From Amphiura filiformis (Eukaryota; Echinodermata; Ophiuroidea; Amphilepidida; Amphiuridae): a DNA stretch of 64,000 nt. This document shows, one piece after another, positions 36,501-39,600 of this stretch (position 1 is its first letter; each line of letters starts with the position of its first letter). Below the pieces are notes generated by a model. That model did no database searches. It saw nothing but the letters and a program-made list of their open reading frames with translations, and was not told the DNA's origin. The stretch covers positions 28,387,780-28,451,779 of the forward strand of contig NC_092646.1 in assembly GCF_039555335.1 (NCBI RefSeq), written 5' to 3'. The position numbers and the translations under genes were made by a program.

Positions 36501-36525
36501 TGAAGTTGGGGAAGGCGACTTTTAA
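6512..36525 (+). CDS. Alpha-tubulin, four exons, full-length gene model
   Basis: Alpha subunit of the tubulin heterodimer, which binds GTP at its non-exchangeable site and polymerises into microtubules. Model: exons 6512-6514, 33383-33617, 34234-34382 and 35536-36525, 458 aa. All introns are GT-AG, and the exon 2/3 split inside an Asp codon and the 149 bp exon 3 match the vertebrate gene plan. Visible hallmarks: N-terminal MREC (the tetrapeptide read in tubulin mRNA autoregulation), GGGTGSG phosphate-binding loop at residues 146-152, the ITEFQ glutamate (Glu258, equivalent to human Glu254) that triggers beta-tubulin GTP hydrolysis, and an acidic tail. Oddities: four extra residues in the Lys40 loop ([16 protein letters not shown] instead of MPS-DKTI-GGGDD), Glu-Gly in place of the usual Gly-Gly in VPGGD, and a tail ending EVGEGDF rather than EEY. 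Exons 2-4 are certain; linking them to exon 1 across 26.9 kb is an inference from gene structure. Confidence 0.93.
6596..6616. repeat. GATA-type palindrome, single copy near exon 1
   Basis: CGCTATCTAC and GTAGATAGCA are inverted arms around a single central C, one mismatch from perfect. This is the dispersed palindrome that also builds the 9.3-11.1 kb array. It lies about 80 bp after the start codon, inside the intron. Confidence 0.75.
6617..8084. other. Intron 1, no structure recognised
   Basis: AT-rich sequence, no coding block, array or convincing inverted repeat. Confidence 0.5.
8085..8266. mobile_element. hAT-like MITE
   Basis: The right end GGCTACGCCACTG (complement CAGTGGCGTAGCC) and left end CAGCAGCGTACCAAG are imperfect inverted repeats. 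The flanking octamers ATTATCAA and AAGATCAA could be a decayed 8 bp target duplication. CAGTGGCGTAGC is a common hAT-type terminus. No coding capacity. Confidence 0.5.
8302..8335. repeat. Perfect short hairpin
   Basis: AAAACCGTTAGCCTTT and its exact complement are separated by two bases. It follows directly after the hAT-like MITE. Function unknown. Confidence 0.7.
8405..8815. repeat. Degenerate direct repeats with CACGTG
   Basis: Three to four diverged copies of a block starting CCACGTGTTCAA (near 8411, 8577, 8650, 8769) and continuing TTTGTGCATGTACAAATTTTATCAT ... CACTAAAAATATCTA in pieces. Spacing is uneven (about 75-165 bp). Confidence 0.5.
8816..9250. other. Intron 1, nothing recognised
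   Basis: No array or coding block seen. The sequence TGTCTAGACACAGGCTATATAA at about 8915 resembles sequence found downstream of the GATA-palindrome copies (12.5 and 12.8 kb), perhaps an older edge of the same repeat. Confidence 0.4.
9253..9339. repeat. Diverged leading copy of the GATA-palindrome repeat
   Basis: GTTATCTACAGAAGATAGCA at 9253 onward followed by TTTCATCACTTGCAATAATA matches the array unit but is separated from the main array by unrelated sequence. Confidence 0.6.
9342..11125. repeat. GATA-palindrome tandem array (about 33 units)
   Basis: A minisatellite of about 33 units with a 53-54 bp period. The consensus unit consists of a palindrome, TGCTATCT-ACTGA-AGATAGCA, then TTTCAGTGCTTTTTACTTGC and AATAACAATTCAA. 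Arms extend to AATGCTATCT, so each unit carries two inverted GATA-type hexamers (CTATCT and AGATAG). Units vary in the linker while the palindrome arms are mostly kept; a few have lost one arm (for example 9735, 9786). A block of about 370 bp (9931-10301) recurs almost unchanged 647-648 bp later (10579-10949), so the array has also grown by block duplication. Diverged units continue to about 11298. Because the period is close to 54, reading frames stay open and give spurious repetitive ORFs. No function is known to me. Confidence 0.95.
11126..11299. repeat. Diverged trailing units of the array
   Basis: Degraded palindromes at 11130-11155, 11215-11240 and 11283-11297 show that the array once extended further. 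The last one ends at the insertion point of the following MITE. Confidence 0.6.
11300..11515. mobile_element. piggyBac-like MITE with TTAA ends
   Basis: Starts TTAACCCCCTGG and ends CACGGGGTTAA, i.e. TTAA plus CCC...GGG inverted termini, the piggyBac signature. Subterminal TGATTGGTT / CCAATCGGC motifs recur in a second copy at 51990-52203. It interrupts a GATA-palindrome unit: the flanks (GATAGCACT before, GTCTAGAC after) align with the uninterrupted units at 12.48 and 12.79 kb. Confidence 0.7.
11815..11836. repeat. GATA-type palindrome, single copy
   Basis: GGTTATCTACTGAAGATAGC: one arm intact, the other with one change. Same motif as the array. Confidence 0.65.
11862..12054. mobile_element. 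Fold-back element with nested hairpin
   Basis: Arms of about 63 bp (11862-11924 and 11990-12054, with outer ends TTAGAGAATAAAGATAGGA / TCCTATCTTTTATTCTCTAA) are almost exact complements. Within the loop a second hairpin, GTAGTGGA ... TCCACTAC (11941-11973), encloses CCGGCGCAGCCGG. Non-coding; probably a MITE. Confidence 0.75.
12101..12177. repeat. Long near-perfect hairpin (36 bp stem)
   Basis: AACCACACATTTAAATGC opens a 36-base arm whose complement ends the feature, with two mismatches and a five-base loop (about 12137-12141). A transcript through intron 1 would fold here into a pre-miRNA-sized stem-loop, but near-perfect pairing is equally typical of a tiny palindromic MITE. Confidence 0.7.
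12247..12268. repeat. GATA-type palindrome, diverged
   Basis: AGCTATCTACTGAGGATAGTA, two to three changes from the array palindrome. Confidence 0.5.
12423..12841. repeat. Two direct copies of a 110 bp palindrome-bearing block
   Basis: 12423-12533 and 12731-12841 are about 95% alike by eye. Each carries one intact GATA palindrome (12467-12487 and 12773-12793), then CACTTGACTTGACAAGCTTT and CGTCTAGACGCAAG. They lie about 307 bp apart and show what a solitary repeat unit with its flank looks like. Confidence 0.8.
12855..13340. other. Intron 1, nothing recognised
   Basis: An open frame of 71 codons at 12883-13098 has no recognisable family or conserved pattern and is treated as chance. Confidence 0.4.
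13345..13552 (-). mobile_element. Repeat family D, copy 1 (reverse)
   Basis: Non-coding repeat of about 250 bp present four times in the window (here, 15278-15548, 33093-33342, 49178-49436). Shared core, in the opposite orientation here: AGCTCTTGATATTTTGA and CAAACAAGCCTAATATTGGT. Ends in the better copies are imperfect inverted repeats of the type TTAAYNCTCTNC. Confidence 0.6.
13647..13765. repeat. 34 bp minisatellite, 3.5 copies
   Basis: A 34 bp unit beginning ATCATTGCATTGTG and containing CTTACAAACAATAGACCACT is repeated with almost no differences, implying recent expansion. Confidence 0.9.
13770..14180. other. Intron 1, nothing recognised
   Basis: Unremarkable AT-rich sequence. Confidence 0.4.
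14186..14495. repeat. Tandem duplication, period about 168 bp
   Basis: TTTAGGACATGTTA ... AATATTGGCCGGTTATTTT and CACACAGCGACGTTAACTAG occur at 14231-14322 and again at 14399-14491, with the upstream part (AAAGTACGA) also duplicated. There are a few substitutions between copies. Confidence 0.85.
14496..14970. other. Intron 1 with one isolated GATA palindrome
   Basis: Otherwise unremarkable. TACTATCTACTGAAGATAGC at 14816-14835 is one change from the array palindrome. Confidence 0.6.
14971..15064. repeat. (TTAA)n / (ATTA)n microsatellite
   Basis: Over 20 tandem TAAT tetranucleotides with two interruptions. Self-complementary, so it can also form cruciforms, and such tracts supply TTAA target sites. 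Confidence 0.95.
15138..15238. repeat. Hairpin with 21 bp perfect arms
   Basis: GCCCAATCTGCAATAGCTGC(C) at 15138-15158 is exactly complementary to 15218-15238, with a 59-base loop. The core CAATAGCTGCCA is shared with the fold-back at 37998-38142, so the two may be related MITE fragments. Confidence 0.7.
15278..15548 (+). mobile_element. Repeat family D, copy 2 (forward)
   Basis: From TGCTAGCCATAGGCTTCA to CACCCGCGTGGAGAGAGTTAAT. It closely matches 33093-33342 and, inverted, 13345-13552 and 49178-49436. Non-coding. Confidence 0.7.
15675..15829. mobile_element. Short fold-back element
   Basis: GCTGACTTTATACTCGATCGC and the GCGATCGAGTATAAACTCAGC end are inverted ends with one or two mismatches. 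The loop carries two ACTGAGCATGCG-like motifs. 155 bp, non-coding. Confidence 0.65.
15830..16239. other. Intron 1, nothing recognised
   Basis: AT-rich sequence without visible structure. Confidence 0.4.
16240..16270. repeat. Perfect 31 bp palindrome
   Basis: TTAAAATGCAGTGTA and its exact complement around a single A. It has the same geometry (long arms, one central base) as the palindromes at 5191 and 51005, but an unrelated sequence. Confidence 0.75.
16275..17123. other. Intron 1, minor repeats only
   Basis: CCTTCCTCAGCAACCTTTTG occurs twice in tandem at 16738-16788. Two diverged blocks with CCCGAGTKGTGTCAAA (16826 and 16999) are about 170 bp apart. Nothing else was recognised. Confidence 0.5.
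17124..17217. mobile_element. Partial copy of MITE family I
   Basis: AGGTTCTA / GGAACCTTTTTTCT repeats ending TTCTAAGAGTG correspond to one end of the complete element at 21212-21470. The other terminus is missing. Confidence 0.5.
17221..17717. mobile_element. Long fold-back element (family F), about 200 bp arms
   Basis: Ends TATAAAGTCTGCACAAAAAG and its exact complement. Left arm about 17221-17421, right arm about 17516-17717, differing at only a few positions. A 95 bp unique centre contains GCACGTAACACCCTCCATTT. TA dinucleotides at both ends suggest a TA-targeting element. A relative lies at 26356-26800. Confidence 0.85.
17719..18004. mobile_element. MITE family B, copy 1
   Basis: Starts TGGGCTATAGCATGCAGTTG immediately after the family F element and ends AAATGGAATAGCACA. 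It contains the diagnostic CTACCCCTGTGGAAGATTTT block and repeated ACTCCCT(Y)TG motifs. Non-coding. Confidence 0.7.
18005..18783. other. Intron 1, nothing recognised
   Basis: No repeat or coding block recognised. Confidence 0.4.
18784..20208. repeat. Large interrupted fold-back with GATA palindromes in its arms
   Basis: Outer arms 18784-18848 and 20149-20208, inner arms about 19293-19428 and 19945-20093, are inverted copies (for example GAAAACGCTCTATTT in the left inner arm, AAATAGAGCGTTTTC in the right). Each arm carries a GATA-type palindrome at the matching place: 18808-18828 / 20162-20182 and 19321-19342 / 20026-20046. The left side has about 440 bp between inner and outer arms where the right has 55, and a family A MITE sits in the loop. 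Confidence 0.75.
19660..19842. mobile_element. MITE family A, copy 2
   Basis: Begins GGCTATTCCAGTTGAAATCC and ends GATTTCAACTGGAATAGCCCA: near-perfect inverted ends. The internal block is more diverged than other copies. Confidence 0.75.
20210..20577. other. Intron 1, nothing recognised
   Basis: AT-rich, no visible structure. Confidence 0.4.
20578..20855. mobile_element. MITE family B, copy 2
   Basis: TGGGCTGTTCATTTTGAAATC at the left, AAATGGAAAAGCCCA at the right. The internal GTAGAAGATTTAGCTAAAG / CTTCCACAGGGGGAGTATGG hairpin is shared with 24891-25146. Confidence 0.75.
20866..21029. mobile_element. MITE family G, copy 1
   Basis: Inverted ends CTATAATTGAAAACAGAATT and the complement of AATTCGGTCTTCAATATTATAG, both followed by AAAAAGACTA. 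The body contains CTGACGTCAG (a full CRE palindrome) and CCAATCACG. A second copy in opposite orientation is at 53998-54170. Confidence 0.8.
21212..21470. mobile_element. MITE family I, complete copy
   Basis: CACTCTTAGAAAAAAGGGTGC and the complement of GCACCCTTTTTCCTAAAAGTG are terminal inverted repeats. Second-order repeats of GGTTCC / GGAACC and CCGTATATGGAACCC / GGGTTCCATATACGG pair inside. Non-coding, 259 bp. Confidence 0.85.
21564..21584. repeat. GATA-type palindrome, single copy
   Basis: TGCTATC and GATAGCA arms with the centre ATCAGTA; in the reverse orientation it differs from the array palindrome at one base. Confidence 0.7.
21870..22450 (+). mobile_element. Transposon fragment with hAT-like 5' end
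   Basis: CAGTGGCGTAGCAG at 21870 matches the inverted end of the element at 8085-8266. The following G-rich AGAGGGGCCACGGG is typical of such termini. Near 22380-22445 lies a GGGGGGG / CCCCCCTGGG pair, but no matching right terminus was found, so the extent is uncertain. Confidence 0.35.
22451..23155. other. Intron 1, nothing recognised
   Basis: AT-rich sequence without visible structure. Confidence 0.4.
23165..23355. repeat. Polypyrimidine (TTC/CTT)n tract
   Basis: Nearly pure C/T for about 190 bases, dominated by TTC triplets. Phe/Ser-rich open frames here are an artefact of composition. Such mirror-like homopyrimidine DNA can adopt triplex structure. Confidence 0.9.
23360..24110. other. 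Intron 1, nothing recognised
   Basis: No coding or repeat structure seen. Confidence 0.4.
24300..24880. repeat. C-rich tandem duplication
   Basis: Two diverged units of about 285 bp (24320-24495 and 24606-24770), each a CCCCACCC-rich stretch followed by GACTTTCCTTGA and TCCCAGCAAAA, with a third partial C-rich unit at 24800-24865. A (CCT)n run lies at 24557-24605. The strand is strikingly depleted in G. Confidence 0.6.
24891..25146. mobile_element. MITE family B, copy 3
   Basis: TGGGCTATTCCAGTTGAAAT to AAATGGAATATCCCA. Contains two hairpins of the CTGTGGAAGA / TCTTCCACAG type, as in the other B copies. Confidence 0.85.
25150..26350. other. Intron 1, nothing recognised
   Basis: No coding block or repeat recognised over about 1.2 kb. 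Confidence 0.4.
26356..26800. mobile_element. Fold-back element related to family F
   Basis: Ends ATAAACATCTCAAAAAAAGT and its complement, then ACTAACCC and TAAATAATGGCCAT on both sides. Arms of about 150-180 bp share GAGGTGTCAAAA. The AAAAAGTAACT subterminal motif and the TGTCAAAATGCGC-type block relate it to 17221-17717. Confidence 0.8.
26805..27245. other. Intron 1, nothing recognised
   Basis: No structure recognised. Confidence 0.4.
27250..27519. mobile_element. Fold-back element made of 23 bp repeats
   Basis: The left arm has four tandem units of GGGCGAGTTACTGTTAGACC plus ATT; after a short centre (TAGACTAATGCATAGTCAATTGGTC, 27361-27385 region) the right arm has the complementary units. 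The outermost 35 bp (TTGGCGAGTTATGTGGCGGT start) also pair. The whole 270 bp can form one long hairpin. Confidence 0.9.
27520..28440. other. Intron 1, minor repeat only
   Basis: Three near-tandem copies of TTCACGTGAAAAGCAGAA-type sequence at 28247-28310. Nothing else recognised. Confidence 0.5.
28688..29106. mobile_element. MITE inserted in unit 1 of the duplication
   Basis: Inverted ends TATGTGACGT ... ACGTCACATA continue into GTCAAAAGGAG / CTCCTTTTGAC and CACTTTTGGGCAGG / CCTGCCCAAAAGTGG. The paralogous position in unit 2 lacks it. AAGCAA occurs on both sides (28674 and 29118), but the exact target duplication is unclear. 419 bp, non-coding. Confidence 0.75.
30865..31135. mobile_element. 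hAT-type MITE with perfect 8 bp target duplication
   Basis: Termini CAGGCGG ... CCGCCTG, flanked by ATAACAAC at 30857-30864 and 31136-31143. The paralogous site in unit 1 (about 29638) has ATAACAAC once and no insert, a natural empty site. CAG...CTG ends and 8 bp duplications are the hAT signature. It contains a small hairpin GGGGTAC ... GTACCCC near 30986-31005. No coding capacity. Confidence 0.9.
31611..32278. mobile_element. TTAA-flanked fold-back element, copy 2
   Basis: Starts TTAAGGGATCCAAAATGAGC, ends CCCCAGCCCTTAA. Very similar to 55697-56374 and more diverged from 2666-3263. Central hairpin around 31880-32035 with ACCTTTCATATTGAAGATAT on one arm. Confidence 0.85.
32477..32719. mobile_element. 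MITE with TATACGGCCC ends
   Basis: TATACGGCCCTAATTTGGTA and its complement form the ends, followed by AAAACNACCTAACTCGA on both sides. 243 bp, non-coding. TA at the termini suggests a TA-targeting (Tc1/mariner-type) origin. Confidence 0.8.
33093..33342 (+). mobile_element. Repeat family D, copy 3 (forward), next to exon 2
   Basis: ATTAATGCTCTACGTGCTAG to CACCCGCGTGAAGAGTATTAAT. It ends only about 40 bp before exon 2, so it supplies sequence where the branch point and part of the acceptor region would be. Confidence 0.75.
33383..33617 (+). CDS. Alpha-tubulin exon 2
   Basis: Encodes residues 2-79 plus the first base of Asp80. Acceptor TTTTTACAG, donor GTAAGA. Starts [17 protein letters not shown] (helix H1 and nucleotide contact). 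Residues 36-51 form the Lys40 loop, here [16 protein letters not shown], four residues longer than usual, with its only lysine at position 46. Ends at the LEPTVV segment, the conserved first junction inside Asp. Confidence 0.97.
33618..34233 (+). other. Intron 2 of alpha-tubulin
   Basis: 616 bp, GT-AG. It contains a family A MITE at 34012-34193; nothing else recognised. Confidence 0.9.
34012..34193. mobile_element. MITE family A, copy 3, in tubulin intron 2
   Basis: TGGGCTGTTTAAGTTGAAAT to AAACGGAATAGCCCA, with the internal GAGACGTGACCTTAATCTCC block typical of family A. It ends about 40 bp before the exon 3 acceptor. Confidence 0.85.
34234..34382 (+). CDS. Alpha-tubulin exon 3
   Basis: 149 bp, completing Asp80 and encoding up to Leu129. 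Acceptor TTTTTGCAG, donor GTAAGA. Contains the highly conserved [20 protein letters not shown] segment. Confidence 0.97.
34383..35535 (+). other. Intron 3 of alpha-tubulin
   Basis: 1153 bp, GT-AG. An (AAAAT)n-like run lies at 35288-35330; otherwise no repeat or coding structure seen. Confidence 0.9.
35536..36525 (+). CDS. Alpha-tubulin exon 4 (terminal)
   Basis: Encodes residues 130-458 and stop TAA (36523-36525). Acceptor TCGTATACAG. Carries the GGGTGSG phosphate loop (146-152), the VDITEFQ segment with the GTPase-activating glutamate, the [11 protein letters not shown]-loop region, and an acidic tail running through [15 protein letters not shown] to a terminal GDF. Codon usage is distinctly richer in C-ending codons than the surrounding DNA, as expected for a highly expressed gene. 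Confidence 0.98.
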   Translation, partial: ADQCTGLQGFLIFHSFGGGTGSGLTALLMERLSVDYGKKSKLEFAVYPAPQISTAVVEPYNAILTTHTTLEHSDCAFMVDNEAIYDICRRNLDIGRPTYTNLNRLMAQVVSSITASLRFDGALNVDITEFQTNLVPYPRIHFPLVNYAPVISAEKAYHEQLSVSEITNACFEPDNQMVKCDPRHGKYMACCLLYRGDVVPKDVNSAISNIKTKKNIQFVDWCPTGFKVGINYQPPTVVPEGDLAKVQRAVCMLSNTTAISDAWARLDHKFDLMYSKRAFVHWYVGEGMEEGEFAEAREDLAALEKDYEEVGLDNHPDGEGEDEVGEGDF

Positions 36526-37383
36526 GCTTACTTACAATACTAGCACACACCCTAGATCTGCTAAGATATGCACAGCAAACCCACATGTAGGGCTGAAAAT
36601 ATATTCTGTTCAGTCTATGTTCTATCATTGGGTATGAAATTTGCGTCATATTTTAGACTGGCTGGGTGAAACCGCTATAAACCCAAGTATGTATCAAGAG
36701 TGCATGTCAAACCATTTAGCTTATAAAAGTATTATACTACTCAATGTTTGTCATACCTGTTGAATTCGGAAGAGATGTACATCTCAATGTTTGTCGATGC
36801 CTGTTGAATTCGGAAGAGATGTACATCCAAAGATTTCTTATTCATGCTGAATTCAGATGAGATGTGCACCCAAATATTTCTTGTTCATGCTGTTGAATTT
36901 AGAAGGGATGTACATTTAAAGGCTTACTGATGAAAGCATGTCTTGTGTGCCACCGAGTGTACTATAATTGTGAAGAAAAAAAGTTGACTTAATTGTGACG
37001 ATACACACGTACAACAAAATCGCGAAAATCACAAGTTTGCGAAGCGACTCACTGCGCGTGCGTATCGATTATATATGATAGCTGCCATGATTGTAGGATT
37101 TTTTATGCAATTATTTTTGAAGATGCCTTTTATTTTATTTCACGAATGTATCTTCCGATTTTGAGAATGGATTTATTTTTCAAGCGAATGAATTTGTTAT
37201 GTTAATGAAAGCAAAATGTTTGACGTACCGTTGCCAGTCTTGTAAAATCACCTTGTTTCTTTTAGCGATAAAAAGAACCGATTTTATTTGTATTCGGTTT
37301 GAGTAGGTAGACGTTGATTCCAATGTGCCTCCGTTATCTATCGTCCAATGTATGTGAGTGTTGTGAAAAGTATGTAACGTCCC
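36526..37383 (+). other. Probable 3' UTR of alpha-tubulin
   Basis: No canonical AATAAA was found here; the first clear ones are at 38460 and 39422. ATTAAA at 37492 lies inside a MITE. The true polyadenylation site cannot be set from sequence alone. Confidence 0.5.
36741..36922 (+). repeat. 52 bp degenerate tandem repeat after the stop codon
   Basis: Four units containing TTGAATTCGGAAGAGATGTACATC, the first two almost identical (36758 and 36810) and the latter two diverged. Likely transcribed as part of the tubulin 3' UTR. Confidence 0.8.
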
Positions 37384-37522
37384 TACACTGTTAAAACGCT
37401 GGGTAATTTTCCCAGCTCTGTGGTTAACTATAAACAACTTAGCTGTTGGGTAAAATATTTTTAGTTATTTTTACCCAACAATTTATTGTTTATTAAAAAT
37501 TCCCCAACTTTTTAACAGTGTA
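37384..37522. mobile_element. MITE with TACACTGTTAAAA ends
   Basis: TACACTGTTAAAACGCTGGG and the complement of CCCAACTTTTTAACAGTGTA are terminal inverted repeats. The middle has a second GTTGGGTAA / TTACCCAAC pair. 139 bp. Confidence 0.85.
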
Positions 37523-37753
37523 TAGATTTTTTGGCTACTACAAAACAACACATATCATAACGCAACTTTAGTATCCTTCCTAGAATACTAAGTTCAGCAT
37601 AGTAGTTGATTACTATTCAGACCGTACCCACTACTCACCACTAGGAACTCGTCAGTGTTAGTTATTGTTGAACGTAGCCAACTTTTTTCATATTTTTTGT
37701 TACAAGAATGTACCCATCGATTTAATATTTTATTTTCAATACCGCAATGTATT

Positions 37754-37940
37754 TGGACTATTCTATTTGAAATCCATACACACCTATGAAAGACATGACC
37801 TTAATCTCCCACACAGGGGGTGTAGATTTCAAATGGAGCCATCCATTCGAGTAACCCCATTTGAAATCTACACTCCATGTGTGGAAGATTAAGGCCATGT
37901 CTTCCATATGGGGTGTATGGATTTCAACCGGAATAGCCCA
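37754..37940. mobile_element. MITE family A, copy 4
   Basis: TGGACTATTCTATTTGAAAT to CAACCGGAATAGCCCA. One of the best-preserved copies: both internal hairpins (CACACAGGGGGTGTAGATTT and its mirror) are readable. Confidence 0.9.
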
Positions 37941-37997
37941 TTACTGTTTCAAACTTCTACTCTTCTATTTTTTCTGCCATCCCAAGTAAAAACACAT

Positions 37998-38142
37998 CGA
38001 CTACTCAGTGCCAGAAGTGGGTAAGTACAATAGCTGCCATGTAGCTGTCATGTGTAGATGAGTACAATATACTGTATGTAAATTACCAAATGTTCACATG
38101 GCAGCTATTGCACTTACCCACTTCTAGCATTGAACAGTCGAT
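37998..38142. mobile_element. Fold-back element with 46 bp arms
   Basis: Arms 37998-38043 and 38096-38142 (outermost ATCGAC / GTCGAT, containing AGAAGTGGGTAAG) differ at about five positions around a 52 bp loop. The CAATAGCTGCCATG core is shared with 15138-15238. Confidence 0.8.
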
Positions 38143-38535
38143 AAGTATTCTTATTATTATTTTCACTTACTACAATAGAAGTGCCAAATGTAGAAAAAGA
38201 ATATTATAGCCTTAGAATCAAACTTTGTAGCACTGAATTTCAGTATTATCAAAAAACTGTCATGTACATCTAGAAATTACTTTGTAACAATTGTCAATAT
38301 ATAGCACTAGCATGATTGTTCAGAACAAAGACTAAGAACAAACAATCTATCATTGTATTCAGCTGAAATTATACTCGGGTTGCTAGCGATACTCACTTTA
38401 GGGATGATTTTATCTCGTGTGGAACTATTATAATATTTTTATAAACAAGCAATTTAGTCAATAAAATGTCACGAATCTGTAGAACCCTTCAAACTGTAGT
38501 TAGGGTAATACAATACAACTATTTTGTAAGTCTAC

Positions 38536-38566
38536 TAGATGACCTGACAAAAGGTCAGGTCATCTA
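38536..38566. repeat. Perfect hairpin with nuclear-receptor-like half sites
   Basis: TAGATGACCTGAC and its exact complement around AAAAG. Each arm contains an AGGTCA-type half site (TGACCT / AGGTCA). Could be a chance palindrome or a MITE core. Confidence 0.6.
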
Positions 38567-38569
38567 AGG

Positions 38570-39600
38570 TCAACCTTGCCGGTAATCTTCATTCCCGACT
38601 CCAAGACAATGGTTCTCCAAAGGCAAAAACAGGTTTTACAGCCGGGAGAACAAAATTGAACCATTTTGAAATTATGGTTATTCTGTAGCCTAATCATTTA
38701 GCAGAAGAGTTCCGTACACGAGACAAAATAGGTTTTAGTTTTTAGCCAATGGTAAAACATTTCTGGTGTATTAAATATAGTACAAGCCACCTCATTGGCC
38801 AGTCATTGACCTATCGCTAGCGACTGATGTAAAATTTCAGTATTACTTGAAAAACGTTTTGAAACCAAAACTATGTTGTAGCGAACAAAACATTTAGACC
38901 TTTCACATTCTGGTGTAGCTTAGATATAGAATACAAGTAGTTGGCATACTGACTAAAACAGTAAAACAATGTACTCGTAATTTAATAATAAGGAGGAATC
39001 GTCATTTTATTTGAATTGTAAACATATATTACGCTCATTTGTTACTACAGAGACCGTCATGATCAAAGTGGTACACTAATACTTCGCATATGCATAACAT
39101 GCAAATCTGTGATGACCGTTTTTTAGAAGTTTGTGGTCGTGAATTAAAAACCGTCATTTTGTGCACATTCATCTTTGCACTACTATGAAAATGCGTGTTA
39201 TATTGTACTAACCATACTAACGCTAATACTTACTTATCTCAATTGCATGCATTCTAGTTATCTGAATTGCATCCAAACTCCATTTAGACCCGCACCCAAA
39301 AATATTTTTCTGAAAAATACGAATGTTGAATTTCTTCGCTCTAATTTTAATAGCTTAAACCAAAGATTTATATTGTATTATAATGCATGAAAGTGTTCTT
39401 AGCATGCATTGTAAATCCATTAATAAATTGACTGTGATGCTTAGGGAATAGACACAACTACTTTTCTCAACGCGCTCATCTCAATGATAACACTTAAATG
39501 TGTCCTTCGCGGGGGAATTGTACGACTAAAATTTGCCCAATTTGCATGCTATTTGACAGATTATAGCTTAGACTGATAGTTTCTTATTATATCATTGTAA
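38570..39600. other. Intergenic DNA, nothing recognised
   Basis: AT-rich spacer. AATAAA occurs at 39422. Confidence 0.4.

Noticed and set aside
33671..36649. Other frames overlapping the tubulin exons on both strands
   Set aside because: Shadows of the conserved tubulin reading frame or of intron sequence; only the tubulin frame matches a protein family.
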